A stretch of 64,000 bases of DNA from Gloeopeniophorella convolvens (lineage: Eukaryota; Basidiomycota; Agaricomycetes; Russulales). Shown one piece after another: positions 1 through 10,161 of the stretch. Position 1 is the first letter of the stretch, and every line of letters starts with the position of its first letter. The DNA is taken from NCBI GenBank assembly GCA_022496205.1, contig WTXD01000001.1:1736001-1800000 (forward strand), given 5' to 3'. Under the pieces are notes generated by a model. That model saw nothing but the letters and a program-made list of their open reading frames with translations. It did no database searches and was not told the DNA's origin. The position numbers and the translations under genes are program-made.

Positions 1-1480
1 CTCCCCGCCTCTTCCTCCGACTTTGCCCTCAGAGCCTCCTCGTCCTCGCTCCAGTCCCCCACAGACGACCCCTTCAACGGCGTCAACCCCCTCTTCTTCC
101 GCTTCCGCCGTCCCAGCCTCCTCGCACCAAAGTACATCTCCGACTCCCGCCTCGCCAGCCCCCTCTCCGCCTCCTTCTCCTCGCCCCTCCGCTCCTCCTC
201 TGCCTCGGACGTCGACCGAGAGCGTATATGGGCAGACTCGGGCTCCACATCCGGAAGCTCAGAGAACGCAACCCCTCCCCTCAACGGCAGCGAAGCCGAC
301 AAGGACCCCGGCACCGACAGCGACAGCGCCATGAAGACCAGCCGCCCACAGACCCCGCCCCCACGCCCCGCCTCCTCCTCCAGCATGGACGTCCTCGCCG
401 AGGCCTCCTACCACCCGCACCTCCGCCGCCTCGCGCAGCCCCCCGTGCCCGCGCCCCTCCCCGCCCCCGTCCCCCGCGCCGCCGCCGCCGCCACCCCGCT
501 CACCCCGCCCCGCGTGCGCACCCACGCGAAGCTCCCGCGCATCCTCAGCCTCGTCAGCGAGTCCGCGCGCCCCGACGAGAACGAGGTCAAGTCCGAGGCG
601 CAGTTCCAGCGCCTCGTCGCGTCCTTCTCCGAGCTGCCCATGGCGCCGCGCACGCCGCGCGGCGCGGCGCCGTCCGACCGCGGGCGCTACCCCGAGGCGG
701 CGGCGGCCGACGACGAGCGCGCCGCGACGCCGAGTGACGACAGCGACTACGACGAGCCCGAGCCGCCGCCGCCGTTCGCGTTTGCGCCGCCCGCGCCCGA
801 GCCGCTCGCCATACGTACGCGTACGCCCGCGGCGAGCGTTAGCGGGAGCCTGTGCGGCGACGACCCGCCCGGCGAGAGCCCCGGCGCGGCGATGGACGTC
901 GACTCGATGGTGAGCAGGCCCGTGCTTGCGGGCGCTAGGCGGCAGCTGACTGTGTTGTGTAGCCCCCGTCGCTGTTTGGGTCGCCTGCGGCGGCGTCGCT
1001 GCACCAGTGGAGGTACACGCCGCCGCCGACGGCCTCCTCCGCCGTCCGCACCAGCAAGCGCAAGTGTAAGCCCACCCCCGGCGCATACACGCCCCCCACG
1101 ATGCTAACCCACACACGCTCGCAGACGACGACCGCTTCGACCCGTACCCGACCTCCTCGAAGCGGCGCGCCGTCTCGCCGTCCGTCACCTACCTGCGCGA
1201 AACGCACACCTCGCTCTCGCCGATCTACATCCCGCGCGCGGGCGGCGCGCCGCGCGGGCCGATCGCGGTGCCCGTCGCGTCGTCCTCGGCCGCGGGGTCC
1301 GTCGCGTCGTCGCCGATCTCGCACGGCGGCGCGCTGCCGTTCGCGAGCCCGACGCTGCGCGCGACGATGAGCCTCGCGAGCCCGATCGCGCGCCCGAAGC
1401 GCATGAGCCGCCGGATCGACGGCGAGGACCGCGAGGTGGACGGCACGGGCGAGGCGGTCAACGGGCTGTCTCTTGCGTGA
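1..1480 (+). CDS. 5'-partial disordered Ser/Pro-rich protein, unknown function
   Basis: The reading frame is already open at base 1, so the start lies outside the window. Exons read as 1-909, 963-1065 and 1125-1480, joined by two short GT-AG introns, with a TGA stop at 1478-1480. The protein is low complexity and rich in Pro, Ala and Ser, with many Ser/Thr-Pro pairs that could be CDK or MAPK sites. One segment, near 'LPRILSLVSES' and 'FQRLVASFSELP', looks more ordered and amphipathic. A basic 'SKRK...SKRRAVSPS' stretch could act as a nuclear signal. I do not recognise the family. The coding call rests on continuous frame across consistent splice sites and strong GC bias at third positions. 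Confidence 0.7.
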
Positions 1481-1920
1481 TCGTGCTGGGTGTGCCAGCG
1501 TGGTTTTTTTTCTGGGTATTTACATGTGTCGCTGCGTATTTCGTCGTTCGTCCACTCGTCTTTGCATCGTGCATCTGTATTTGTATCATACGCATCGCAC
1601 TGCATCACATCGCATCGTCTCATACTCACATGCCAACGTTCACAGCAGCGCTAGTCCGCCTACAACTACAATACAATACAGCTATCTGGACGGATGTGCG
1701 CCTCGTATCTGTCCCAGCTCCCGTGTGCTGGAGAGAGCTGCGTCAACTGAAAGGCGCATGTATGCGTGCTCTGGGTTCGTCTAGGGCGCGCGCGCCACGC
1801 GGCGCCCGCAGCCCTGGGCAACATCGGATCTGCGGGCACACGCCGAACCACCGCCACCACCACCACCATCACACGCACATCACGCAAGGAAGAGGACAAG
1901 GGCAAGGGCAGGGGTAAAGG
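1481..1920. other. Convergent intergenic gap
   Basis: This 440-base stretch separates two genes that end towards each other. It holds AT-richer 3' flanks and a CAC/CAT-rich simple stretch near 1850-1880. I see no gene in it. Confidence 0.6.
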
Positions 1921-2520
1921 CTAGGCATTGTCGGGCGGCAGCGCGCCCGCGGCGCGCGCGACCTCGTCCACGCGCCGGCGCAGCGCAGCCCACTGTGCGG
2001 GCGGCGCATCGGGCGGCGCGTCGAGCGGCGCGTGCAGCTTCAGGAACGGGTCCGCGGCGGCGCGGTAGTACGCCCAGTGCAGCGCCTTGAAGACCTGCGC
2101 GCGCGCCGTCAGGGGTGTATGTGTGTGTGTGTGGGAGTGAGGGGGCGCACGGCGAGGACGTCCGCGTCGCGCACGACGGCGTCGGATAGCGCAAGCGCGA
2201 GGACGATCTTGAGCTTCAGCGGCGTGACGTAGGCGTACACCGCGACGTCCTCGAGCGCGTAGAGGAAGCCGAGGTAGCTGTCGGCACCCTTGGGCGCGGC
2301 GGCGACTGCGTGCGTGGCGGGCGGTCAGCGTGCGTGCGTGCGTGAGAGGGGCGGAGGCGGGGCACGCACGGCGCTCGTCGATGACGTCGAGGGCGGTGTG
2401 CGCGAGGTAGTGGTACTTGAGGGCGTCGCCGGCGCCGGCAAAGGCGCGGACGAGCAGCGGGTGGTTCTGCGGGGAGATGAAGGCGGCGGCGGCGAGGGTG
2501 AGCTGCAGCGCGCCCGGCAT
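1921..2520 (-). CDS. TRAPP complex subunit TRAPPC2L (Sedlin-like; yeast Tca17 type)
   Basis: Three exons, 2370-2520, 2151-2305 and 1921-2094, give 159 residues; animal TRAPPC2L is about 140. The segment 'LKYHYLAHTALDVIDER' matches the human 'LKFHYMVHTSLDVVDEK' block, and 'SYLGFLYALEDVAVYAYVT' matches the next strand-helix of the Sedlin fold. The family is a longin-like subunit of the TRAPP tethering complexes, which act as Rab exchange factors at the Golgi and endosomes. The start at 2520 is chosen because the Sedlin fold begins at once; an in-frame upstream ATG at 2583 would add a basic tail unlike the family. The gene is divergent from the Nop6-like gene, with only 142 bases between the starts. 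Confidence 0.85.
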   Translation of the reverse strand: MPGALQLTLAAAAFISPQNHPLLVRAFAGAGDALKYHYLAHTALDVIDERRACPASAPLTHARTLTARHARSRRRAQGCRQLPRLPLRARGRRGVRLRHAAEAQDRPRACAIRRRRARRGRPRRAPPHSHTHTHTPLTARAQVFKALHWAYYRAAADPFLKLHAPLDAPPDAPPAQWAALRRRVDEVARAAGALPPDNA

Positions 2521-2662
2521 CGCGGTCTCGGTCCAAGGGTGCGCCTTCCTTTTCCGGCGCGCCTCATTTTCGTGGCCATCCACTCATACTCACAACACTT
2601 GTTGTGACCTCAGAGGAGCAGCCCCACACCCAGCACACCACCCACGCGCACCACCGCACACC
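2521..2662. promoter_or_regulatory. Short divergent promoter between TRAPPC2L and the Nop6-like gene
   Basis: The two start codons face away from each other across 142 bases, so this interval must hold both promoters or overlap the 5' leaders. It contains CACA-rich sequence just before the Nop6 start. No clear TATA box is visible. This is inferred from layout only. Confidence 0.5.
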
Positions 2663-3851
2663 ATGCCCTCCGACCAACCCACACGCCTCACCAAAAAGCA
2701 GAAAAAGGCCTCTGCCTTCCGCGCGCGCTCCAAACCCACCACCACCACCCCCCAACCCTTCCCCGCCTCCGACGAAGCACCAGAACTAGAGCACGAACAC
2801 GATGCCCAGCGGCCTGTGGAAACTCCGCCTGTACCTCCGCCTGCGCGCGCTCGCGCGCGAGACGACGCTCCTGCTGGGCCTGCGGCGCCGGCTGCGGGTG
2901 CGGGGAAGCGCAAGCGCGCGGATGGCGGCGGATCGCCGCGCGCGGCGAAAAAGGCACGGGGTGGGCGGGTGGGCGGGGGTGCTGTTCCCGTGGCACACGA
3001 GCAGGAGGCCGGCGGGGAGGGGGAGGCGGGCGTGAGCGGCGAGGCGGGGGCAGAGGGGGAGGAGGAGGCGGGGGAGGGGGGGAAGGGCAAGGGCGGGCAG
3101 CGGTATATCCTATTTATCGGTGCGTCGCGCGGTTGCCGCTGCGCGGGGACAGGCGTCGCTGAGCTGCACAGGAAACCTCAAATACACCACAACGCGCGAC
3201 GCCATCCAAGCACACTTCAACGCCGTCTGCGGTGCGCCCGCGCCCCTCCCTCCCTCTCTCCCTCCCTCCTCACACCCCCTCACCCACCCGCGCAGACCCC
3301 GCGCCGACCGTGCGCCTGCTCACGCCCAAGCACGCCGCGACCAAGTCCAAGGGCTGCGCGTTCCTCGAGTTCGCCGCGCGCGGCGCGCTGCAAGCCGCGC
3401 TGCGCCTGCACCAGAGCACGCTCGACGGGCGGCGGATCAACGTCGAGCTGACCGCGGGCGGCGGCGGCAAGGGCGGCGCGCGCGTCGCGAAGGTGCAGGC
3501 GCGCAACAAGGAGCTCGCGGCGCAGCGCGTGCGTGCGCGCGCTCTCTCCCCCGTTGCGCTCCCTTTACTCACGTGTGGTGTGGTGTGCTCCGGTTGCAGA
3601 CGAAACGCGCGCAGAAGATGAGCAAGGGCGAGGGCGCGGGCGGCGGCGAGGCGCCTGTGCCCGTGCAGGCGCAGCGCTTCTCGACGACGTCGGGCGAGGG
3701 CGCGGTCCCGCGCACGAAGCGCACGTGGACGGTCGGCGGCGCGGACGACGGCGGCGCGGTGCACCGCGGGGGCAAGAAGGCGAAGAAGGCGCGCGGCGCG
3801 GCGCGGGCGAAGAGCTGGGGCACGGGTGTGAACGCGCTGCCTGTCGGGTGA
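2663..3851 (+). CDS. Nop6-like RRM protein, small-subunit ribosome biogenesis
   Basis: Four exons (2663-3119, 3172-3231, 3296-3528, 3600-3851) give 333 residues. The N-terminal half is charged and disordered with several lysine-rich clusters ('KKQKK', 'GKRKRA', 'RAAKKARGG'). A single RRM follows: RNP2-like 'RYILFIGNLKY' is assembled across intron 1, and RNP1-like 'SKGCAFLEF' lies about 60 residues later. The C-terminal basic tail 'HRGGKKAKKARG' fits a nucleolar protein. This order, disordered basic head, one RRM and basic tail, matches fungal Nop6, a 90S pre-ribosome factor that binds the snR57 site in yeast. The yeast role is family knowledge; orthology here is inferred. It ends 174 bases from the convergent SED5 gene. 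Confidence 0.8.
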
Positions 3852-4025
3852 CCGGTGACCGGCTGGGTGTTGCGCGCTGGCTGGGTGGCAGGGCAGGTCT
3901 ATCTATAGGCGGGGCAGTCCGTGCTCCGTGGGTACTGTACTGTAAGGGCATGTGTGCGTGCATGGAGCGAGTATATACATATTGTTACAACCGCGTCGCG
4001 GCGCAGCCGCGGCCGGGCAAGTCCG

Positions 4026-5412
4026 TCATGATACCAGGATGAAAATCAAGAACTGCGAGCATGCCAGCGTCAGTCGCGCGCGGGGGAACAGGCGGAGGGA
4101 GGCGCGGGGGGACGCACGAATACGATGAGCACGCCAAAGACTTTGAGCATGAGCCAGCGGTTGCTCGATATGTTCGCGTAGTACTTGAGCAGCTCGCGCT
4201 GCGCGCCGCCGACGTTCGACGCAATGTCGAGCGTGTCCGCGTCGATGCGCTGCACCGTCTCGCGCTGCTCGGCGACCATGTGCGCGAGCTGGTTGAAGAT
4301 CTGCCCGAGCTCCGCGATCGTCGTCTCGATCGACTCGATCGCCGTCGAGCGCGACTGGATGTACGAGTCCTGCGCGCGCGCGTCAGCCATGCCCTGTGGA
4401 CTGCCGCACGTGCGCGGGGGGCGCACCTGCTGCTCGACGAGCTGCATCTGCTGGAACGGGTTGCTGCCGCCGCTGCCGTTCGGCGCGCCGGCGCCGCCCT
4501 CGGCGTGCTCGAGGTCGAGCGCGAGCATGCCGCCGTTGGGCGTCGCGCGGCCCTTGCCCTTGGTGTCGAGGCGGCCGGCCGAGCCGTCGCCCATCGGGTC
4601 CTGGCGCTGCGTGCTGGAGAAGAGGTACGAGCCTGGCGTGCTCGGGTCAGCTCGGGCGCGAGAAGCGGGAGAAGCGCGCCACGGACCCTGTGGTGCCTGG
4701 CTCGCGGCCGACGCGGCGGAGTACATGAACTGCTCGGTTCGGTCCTTCGACTCTTTCATGTTCTGCGCGGGGCGGCGTTTCAGGTCGGCGGGTTGGATTG
4801 CGCCGTGGCGGTGGGGCGGGGCGTACCTGTGTGCGGACCTCGAGGACGTCCTTGAAGGCGACGCTCGTGTCTGCGAGCTTGTTCTGCAGCAGCATGACGA
4901 CATTGTGGTTGTGCTCGTCGACCTGCTTCCCCTCGGCCGACTTGGCGCCGCCCTGCGCCTTGCGCTGTTTCACGTACGCCTGGAGCGCGGCGATCTGCTT
5001 GTTTATGCTTGCAATGTCTTGTTTGATCACGAACGTCAGTTCCTGGAGAACCCGTCCAAGTTAGGGGAGCGAGGTAGCCGGGGGGGCCGGTGCCACGTAC
5101 GCTGATCTCCACTGGCCGGTCGTCGAAGAGTGTTTTCCGTTTCGCCACTGCGGGACAGGGTGTGTGAGCCTCCCTCGTCCGACGCGGGGAGCCGGCATAC
5201 GCACATTGTGCCAGTTTGCCGAGCTTGACTGTCGTGCTGCTGATGTCTCTGCCGATCGCGCTGGCCATGTGGGTGAACTCGCTCTTGTTGTCCGGGCGCG
5301 CCTGGCCATCCAAGAGCCGTTGTTTGTCTGGATGGCGGGCGGGGAGGGAGGAGCGGTTGCGGATGGAGTCTACGCAGGCGCGGAACTCGTTTGTGCGGTC
5401 CTGCGTGGGCAT
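4026..5412 (-). CDS. SED5: Syntaxin 5 / Sed5, Golgi Qa-SNARE
   Basis: Seven exons (5205-5412, 5101-5147, 4827-5042, 4687-4762, 4427-4632, 4118-4369, 4026-4052) give 343 residues. The N-terminus 'MPTQDRTNEF' carries the DRTxEF peptide that binds the SM protein Sly1. The Habc region includes 'LAKRKTLFDDRPVEI'. The SNARE helix starts at 'QLVEQQDSYIQSR' and continues through 'ELGQIFNQLAHMVAEQ', which holds the zero-layer glutamine. It is followed by a tail anchor whose last residues, 'FLIFILVS', sit on a 27-base final exon. Without that exon the anchor would be cut by a hydrophilic read-through. The protein is expected to drive ER-to-Golgi and intra-Golgi fusion. It is divergent from the GPD gene. 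Confidence 0.93.
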
Positions 5413-5893
5413 TGTGGTAGCAATAGATAAAATTAAGCGGAGGGTAAAGAGGTTAGAAAGGAGCGTGGACGTGTCGAGAGCAGTGAGCACGTCGACCACC
5501 GTGGCGCCTTTCTGTCCTCTCCGCTGTGCTGTCACGTAGGTGACCGTCACAGGGGTACTGTCACTTGTAACACGCGTCACGCATCACGGGGACGTCATCC
5601 CCCATTGAATTGGAGTCGCGCCGCGCCGACTCGGTTTCAGTGCTGGACCTCGTTCCGCTTTCTCGTTGATAGACTTCCCGGGTCGGAACACTCGCCTCAC
5701 ACCGTGTATGCGATTGTCCCCGCTTTTAAGTCAACACGCCCGACGCTTTAGTGCTCCCCATCTTTCTCATAACGCTTCCCCACTCTGCGTGTGCCCCCGT
5801 GCTCTGCTCACCCGACATCACTACTCTTCCCCGCGTCTCACCCTAGGTACCCAACACCGTCACACACACAGCTACATCCGATCCTCTGAAACA
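5413..5893. promoter_or_regulatory. Divergent intergenic region of SED5 and GPD
   Basis: The 481 bases between two outward-facing genes contain an inverted CCAAT (ATTGG near 5606), an AGGGG stress-type element near 5550, and pyrimidine-rich sequence with TTTTAAG about 170 bases before the GPD start. AGGGG elements mediate osmotic induction of yeast GPD1; whether this one works is unknown. Confidence 0.45.
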
Positions 5894-7420
5894 ATGCCGT
5901 CGAGCTCTCCATCCCCAAGGTGCAAGGTCCTCGTGCTCGGCGCTGGCAACTTTGGCAGCTGCCTCGCCGACCACCTCGGCGACTCGGAGCACGAAGTCTA
6001 CATGTGGTCCCGCGAAAAGGTCGTCGTCGAGTACTTCAACGAGCACCACAAAAACCCGAATTACCTCAAGGACCACTCCTTCCCCACCACCATCCGTGCG
6101 GTCGGCCCAGAGCTCCCGGATGCCGACTTGATCAAGCGCATGGATGTCTTGCTCTTTGCCATCCCCACGCAGGGGCTCAGGTAGCGTAATTCTTGTGTGT
6201 GCACGTTGCGTGTGCTCATGTATGCGCCGCCAGGTCCATTCTCACCCAGATGCGGCCAAGTTTCAACGACGCCAACCTGCCCCTGTTCATTTTTGTGAAC
6301 AAGGGTATCGAGACCGACACCAATGCATTGACGCTCGAGATCATCGCCGACACGTGCGGCAAGGATATCGCCAGGGTGGCCACCTTCTTGGTGAGTTGTG
6401 CGTTTGCGCAGTCGCGGAGTCTAAGTCTGAACTTTGCTCCAATGCCTAGTCCGGCCCATCGTTCGCGACTGAGAGTGAGGACGAGCGCCCGATGTGCTCA
6501 TAGAAGCATCGCTGACGAGCCGGTGTCGTATAGTCATCAAGCGCCAGCCAACCATGGTGTCCATTGCCTCGTTGTCGGAAGACCATGCTGAAAGGGCGTC
6601 CCTCGTCTTCCATCAGCCGTGGTTCCGCTGGTGCGTGCGCCTCCGGCGGGTCTCGGCGAGGTAGGCGCGGGCTGACGGGGCACACGCGTGTACAGTTATC
6701 GGGGGAACGACCCCGTCGGAATCGAGCTGGCGGGCGCGCTCAAGAACGTGTACGCGATTGCGTCCGGGATGGCAGAAGGGTTGGGCTTTGAGCACAACAC
6801 ACGAGCGAGTAAGCAGCAGCTTTGTATGCCGGCGGGGCTCCGGTGGAGGCGCTGACGCGGGCGCTTTGCAGGCTTAATCACGCGCGGGTTGTCAGAGATG
6901 ACCCGGATTGGGGTGGCGTACGGCGCCAATCCGCTGACGTTCCTGTCGCTGGCGGGGGTCGGAGATCTGTTCCTGACGTGCAGCTCGTCGACGAGTCGCA
7001 ACTACACGGTCGGATACCGGCTCGGGCGTGGAGAAAGCCTGGAGGAGGTGCTCCGAACTATCGGCAGCGTCGCGGAGGGCGTGACGACGGCCAAGGGGCT
7101 CAAGGCGATCGTGGACGATCTGGACGTGCCGGCGCCTCTGGCGAACGCGGTACGTTGCTTCGCATTAGTCCGAGCACGTGGGGCTGACCGACTGGCGCCG
7201 TGGGGTATCAGGTGTACGATGTTCTGTATTCCGGTGAGTGCGGCCGGGTAAAGTGACCCGGAGCGTTGTGCTGACGGTGCGTGATTGTGCAGGGCGGAAT
7301 GTGCGGGAGCAGGCGCAGACGCTGCTGGAGCGACCGATGGTGAAGGAGCTGGACTTGCCTGGGAAAACTGGGGGGCCGGCGCGTGCGCTGATGCAGAAGC
7401 TGGGGGTGGACTCGTATTAG
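5894..7420 (+). CDS. GPD1: Glycerol-3-phosphate dehydrogenase (NAD+), cytosolic
   Basis: Eight exons (5894-6180, 6234-6390, 6450-6474, 6534-6630, 6696-6808, 6872-7149, 7212-7233, 7293-7420) give 368 residues, the normal size. It reduces dihydroxyacetone phosphate with NADH to glycerol-3-phosphate, feeding glycerol production and phospholipid synthesis. The NAD-binding loop '[10 protein letters not shown]' is near residue 15. 'SGPSFATEI' is assembled from exons 2-4 through a 25-base exon. The catalytic lysine lies in '[13 protein letters not shown]', and the substrate-binding block is '[14 protein letters not shown]' followed by 'GVTTAKG'. Exons 3 and 7 are only 25 and 22 bases, so automated models may miss them. 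All eight junctions keep the frame and the family motifs. Confidence 0.95.
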
Positions 7421-7801
7421 GGGCGGTGTGTACGAGATTCAGGGGCGTGCGTACGTGTACGTAGTGTATTTCTGGCTAATCATGAACGGTATTCGCATTT
7501 TCGGCCGGTGGACGAGGAAAGAGCGATGAAGGATGAGCCGGGGCGGCCGTAGCGGCGTGCGGGGTGGGCGGGTCGGTCCCTCGGAGCGTCTCGGTCGCTG
7601 CTCGCGACGAGGCTGCGATTCGAGGCGCTTGTCGATGATCGCGATCTGAATCTTGATCCGATCTTTCCCAGGCAAATTTTTGGAAGCGCCCGTCCGGATT
7701 GGTCCAACGCTCGACCCGTCAAACTCGCTCGCCTCATCTCTCCAGACACGACTCAACATTTCACCCCCTCCTCCACAACAACTCCCCCACCACCACCACA
7801 A
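7421..7801. other. Intergenic gap, GPD 3' end to CCCH gene promoter
   Basis: The 381 bases hold the GPD 3' flank and the promoter of the next plus-strand gene. A CCAATT-like inverted element (ATTGGTCC) sits near 7699 and a CCA/ACA-rich leader runs up to the start codon. I see no gene. Confidence 0.5.
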
Positions 7802-10161
7802 ATGCCCTCTGATCTCTGGCTTGCTTCTGCCCACGGCGACCTCCACACCCTCGCAGACATCCTCTCTCATGCAGGCCCCGCCGACATCGAGGAAAAAGGT
7901 ACGCTTTTCCCTTCATTTTTCCCCGCCCACCCCTCTCACCCGGCGTCTCCCCCCTCTCTCTGCGCGTCTCTCTGCTGCCCTGCGCTCGCAGACCAGGACG
8001 GCGTCACCCCCCTCATCGCTGCGGTCAAAAACGGACACCATGACGTGGTAAAGGCACTCTTGGATCACGGTGCGTCACAACCTCGCTCATTCTCCCCGCG
8101 CCCTCTGACCGACTCTTCTCCCAGGTGCCAACCCTGCGCACGCCTCCAGCCACGGCCTGCCCGAACAGTACACGTCAGACGCCGCCATCGTGGAATTGCT
8201 GCGTGCGGCAGCCGTTCCCAAAATGAATCCTGACGCCCCTCCGCAGGACCCAGGCTTCACCCACGACCCCAGCGTAGGCCCTCCCAAGGCTTACTACATG
8301 CCCCCGCCCGGCCCGTACGCCTACTACCCTGGCATGCCCGTCCCGTCCCTCCCGGACGGCGCAATCCCCTACTACCCCCCGCCCTCGGCCCCTGCGCCCC
8401 CGGCCGGCTCTCCGCCCTCCGCAGACGAACAGGCCCCCTCGCCCCATCCCGGCGGCCCCATCTCCAACCTCCCGCCCCCGGAAATTGCTCGCCTCATCCC
8501 CTGCAGGTACTTCCCTGCCTGCCGCTACGGCGCATCATGCATGTTCGCCCACCCGCAGGCCCCGTACTACCCGGGGCCGATGCCCCCGCCCGCCCAGTTC
8601 CCCACCCACTACGACCAGCCGCCGTACCCGCCCAACTATTACCAGCCGCCTCCCTTCCAGCCCCCGAACGGCCCCCGCCCCCGCACCACCTCTCCCCCGT
8701 CTCGCCGCAGTCCGCGACCCAGCCGATGCCGCCTCCACCGCAGTTTGTGCACCAGCGCGCCCCGTCCGAGATCATGTCCCCCGTACAGGGGCCCTACAGC
8801 CCCTCGGGCGCGCCGATACCCCGCCGCCCGCGCCAGGCCCCTACGGGCCCCTGTCGCCCATCTCGCCCTCGTCGTACCCGCTGCACCAGCACGCGCCGCA
8901 GCTGCCCGTTCCACTGACCGTCCCGCCGCCGCCGCCCACACACGCGTCGCCCACGGGCCCGCAGTCGCCCACTGCGCCGTACCCGGCGCAGCCGCCGCCC
9001 CCGCAGCCGCCAATCGCGCACGCGCGGTACCCCGGCATGCCGCCGGAGCCGAATGGCGCGCAAAAGTCGCCGCAGCAGGAGGGCTTCGCGCCACGTGGCG
9101 GCGATCGGCGCGCGGGTGCGGGTATGGGTCCAGGCCCAGGTTTCCGCCGTCCGTCGTTTGGCGGGAGCCGCAAGCCGCCGTGCCTGTTCTTCCCGTCTGG
9201 CCGCTGCAGGAACGGGTGCGTACGCTTCCTTTGCTTTGTTCTTTTTTTTTTTTTTTACGTTTTCGTTGGCTGATGTGGGGCTGTTGGCTTTCGTACGTAG
9301 GGATGATTGCCGGTTCCCGCACGTGCTGGATGGGCATGTCGTCGGTCGCGGCAGCCGCTTTCGCTCCCCTCCCCAGGGCGCGCTGAACGCCGCCGCCGGC
9401 CAGGCGCACCTCGAGGAAAAGCTGGCGAGCCTGTCCGTCACAGAGGTAAGCACCTGCCGCCAGCTCACGGCATAATTAATGTGCGCGTGCAATACGTCGG
9501 GATATTCACATGCTTCCCCTTCCCCTTCTCTCCCCTCCCATCCTTTTCCGCGCGGTCGGCGATGGCAGAACGGCACCGGTCACGCAAACGGCAACGGCAC
9601 CCCAACGGCCACGGCAACGGCCACGGCGCGCCGGCGCCGCGCCAGGGCAGCAGCGGCAGTACGACGCCCTCGGAGCGCGGCCCGCGCGCGCACGCACACG
9701 CGAACGGGCACGCGCACCCCCACCCGCGCGCGCCGAAGCCGCCGCACCATCCCGCCGCGCCCAGGCAGCGCGTGCCGAACGACGACGACTTCCCCGTGCT
9801 CGGCGGCGCCGCGACGCCGCCGCTCGTGCCGGGCGCCGGCGCGCACGCGCACGCGGGGCCGACCGCCGCGCAGGTGCTGCAGGCGGCGGTGCCGCGCAAG
9901 GCGGAGGAGGAGCAGTTCCGCGCGCCGGGCGCTGCTGTGGGCCAGGTGCGTCGTGCTGCTTTTTGCGTGTGCCGGTGTGGTGTGCGGGCTGACGCGGGGG
10001 TGCTGGCGGTGTAGGCTGCTGCTGCTGCTGCGAAGGCGAGCGCGCCGGTGCCTGAGCCGGTGCTCGGCCATGCGCACGTCGTGGGCAAGTTGCCGGTGTC
10101 GTTCGCGGCGGTCGCGAACGGCGCGCCGGACACCTCGAAGGAAGTGTCCGTCTCTGCATAG
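7802..10161 (+). CDS. Ankyrin-repeat, CCCH zinc-finger protein with three apparent frame breaks
   Basis: Exons read 7802-7898, 7992-8069, 8125-9215, 9301-9446, 9569-9945 and 10015-10161. The N-terminus has two ankyrin repeats ('GVTPLIAAVKNGHHDVVKAL', then 'ANPAHASSHGLPEQYTSD'). A first CCCH finger is C-X5-C-X5-C-X3-H ('CRYFPACRYGASC...H') near 8503-8550. A long Pro/Tyr-rich linker follows. A second finger is C-X7-C-X5-C-X3-H, built across the intron at 9216-9300. Sensible protein switches frame near 8670-8690, 8811-8825 and 9599-9604, each time as if one base were missing, each inside a run of C. Either the gene is decaying or the sequence lost bases in homopolymers. Ankyrin plus CCCH proteins in fungi are likely RNA binding; the exact role is unknown. 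Confidence 0.7.

Noticed and set aside
259..1188. Minus-strand frame opposite the first gene
   Set aside because: Gly/Arg/Ala-rich shadow typical of GC bias; the plus strand has consistent introns and a sensible C-terminus.
4394..4426. 33-base intron in SED5
   Set aside because: Too short; the acceptor at 4370 gives a 57-base intron with a CTGAC branch site and restores the conserved 'EQQDSYIQSR'.
8190..9386. Reading the CCCH gene straight through in one frame after 8670
   Set aside because: That frame gives Arg/Ala-rich nonsense and misses the second zinc finger, while other frames give Pro/Tyr-rich sequence leading into it.
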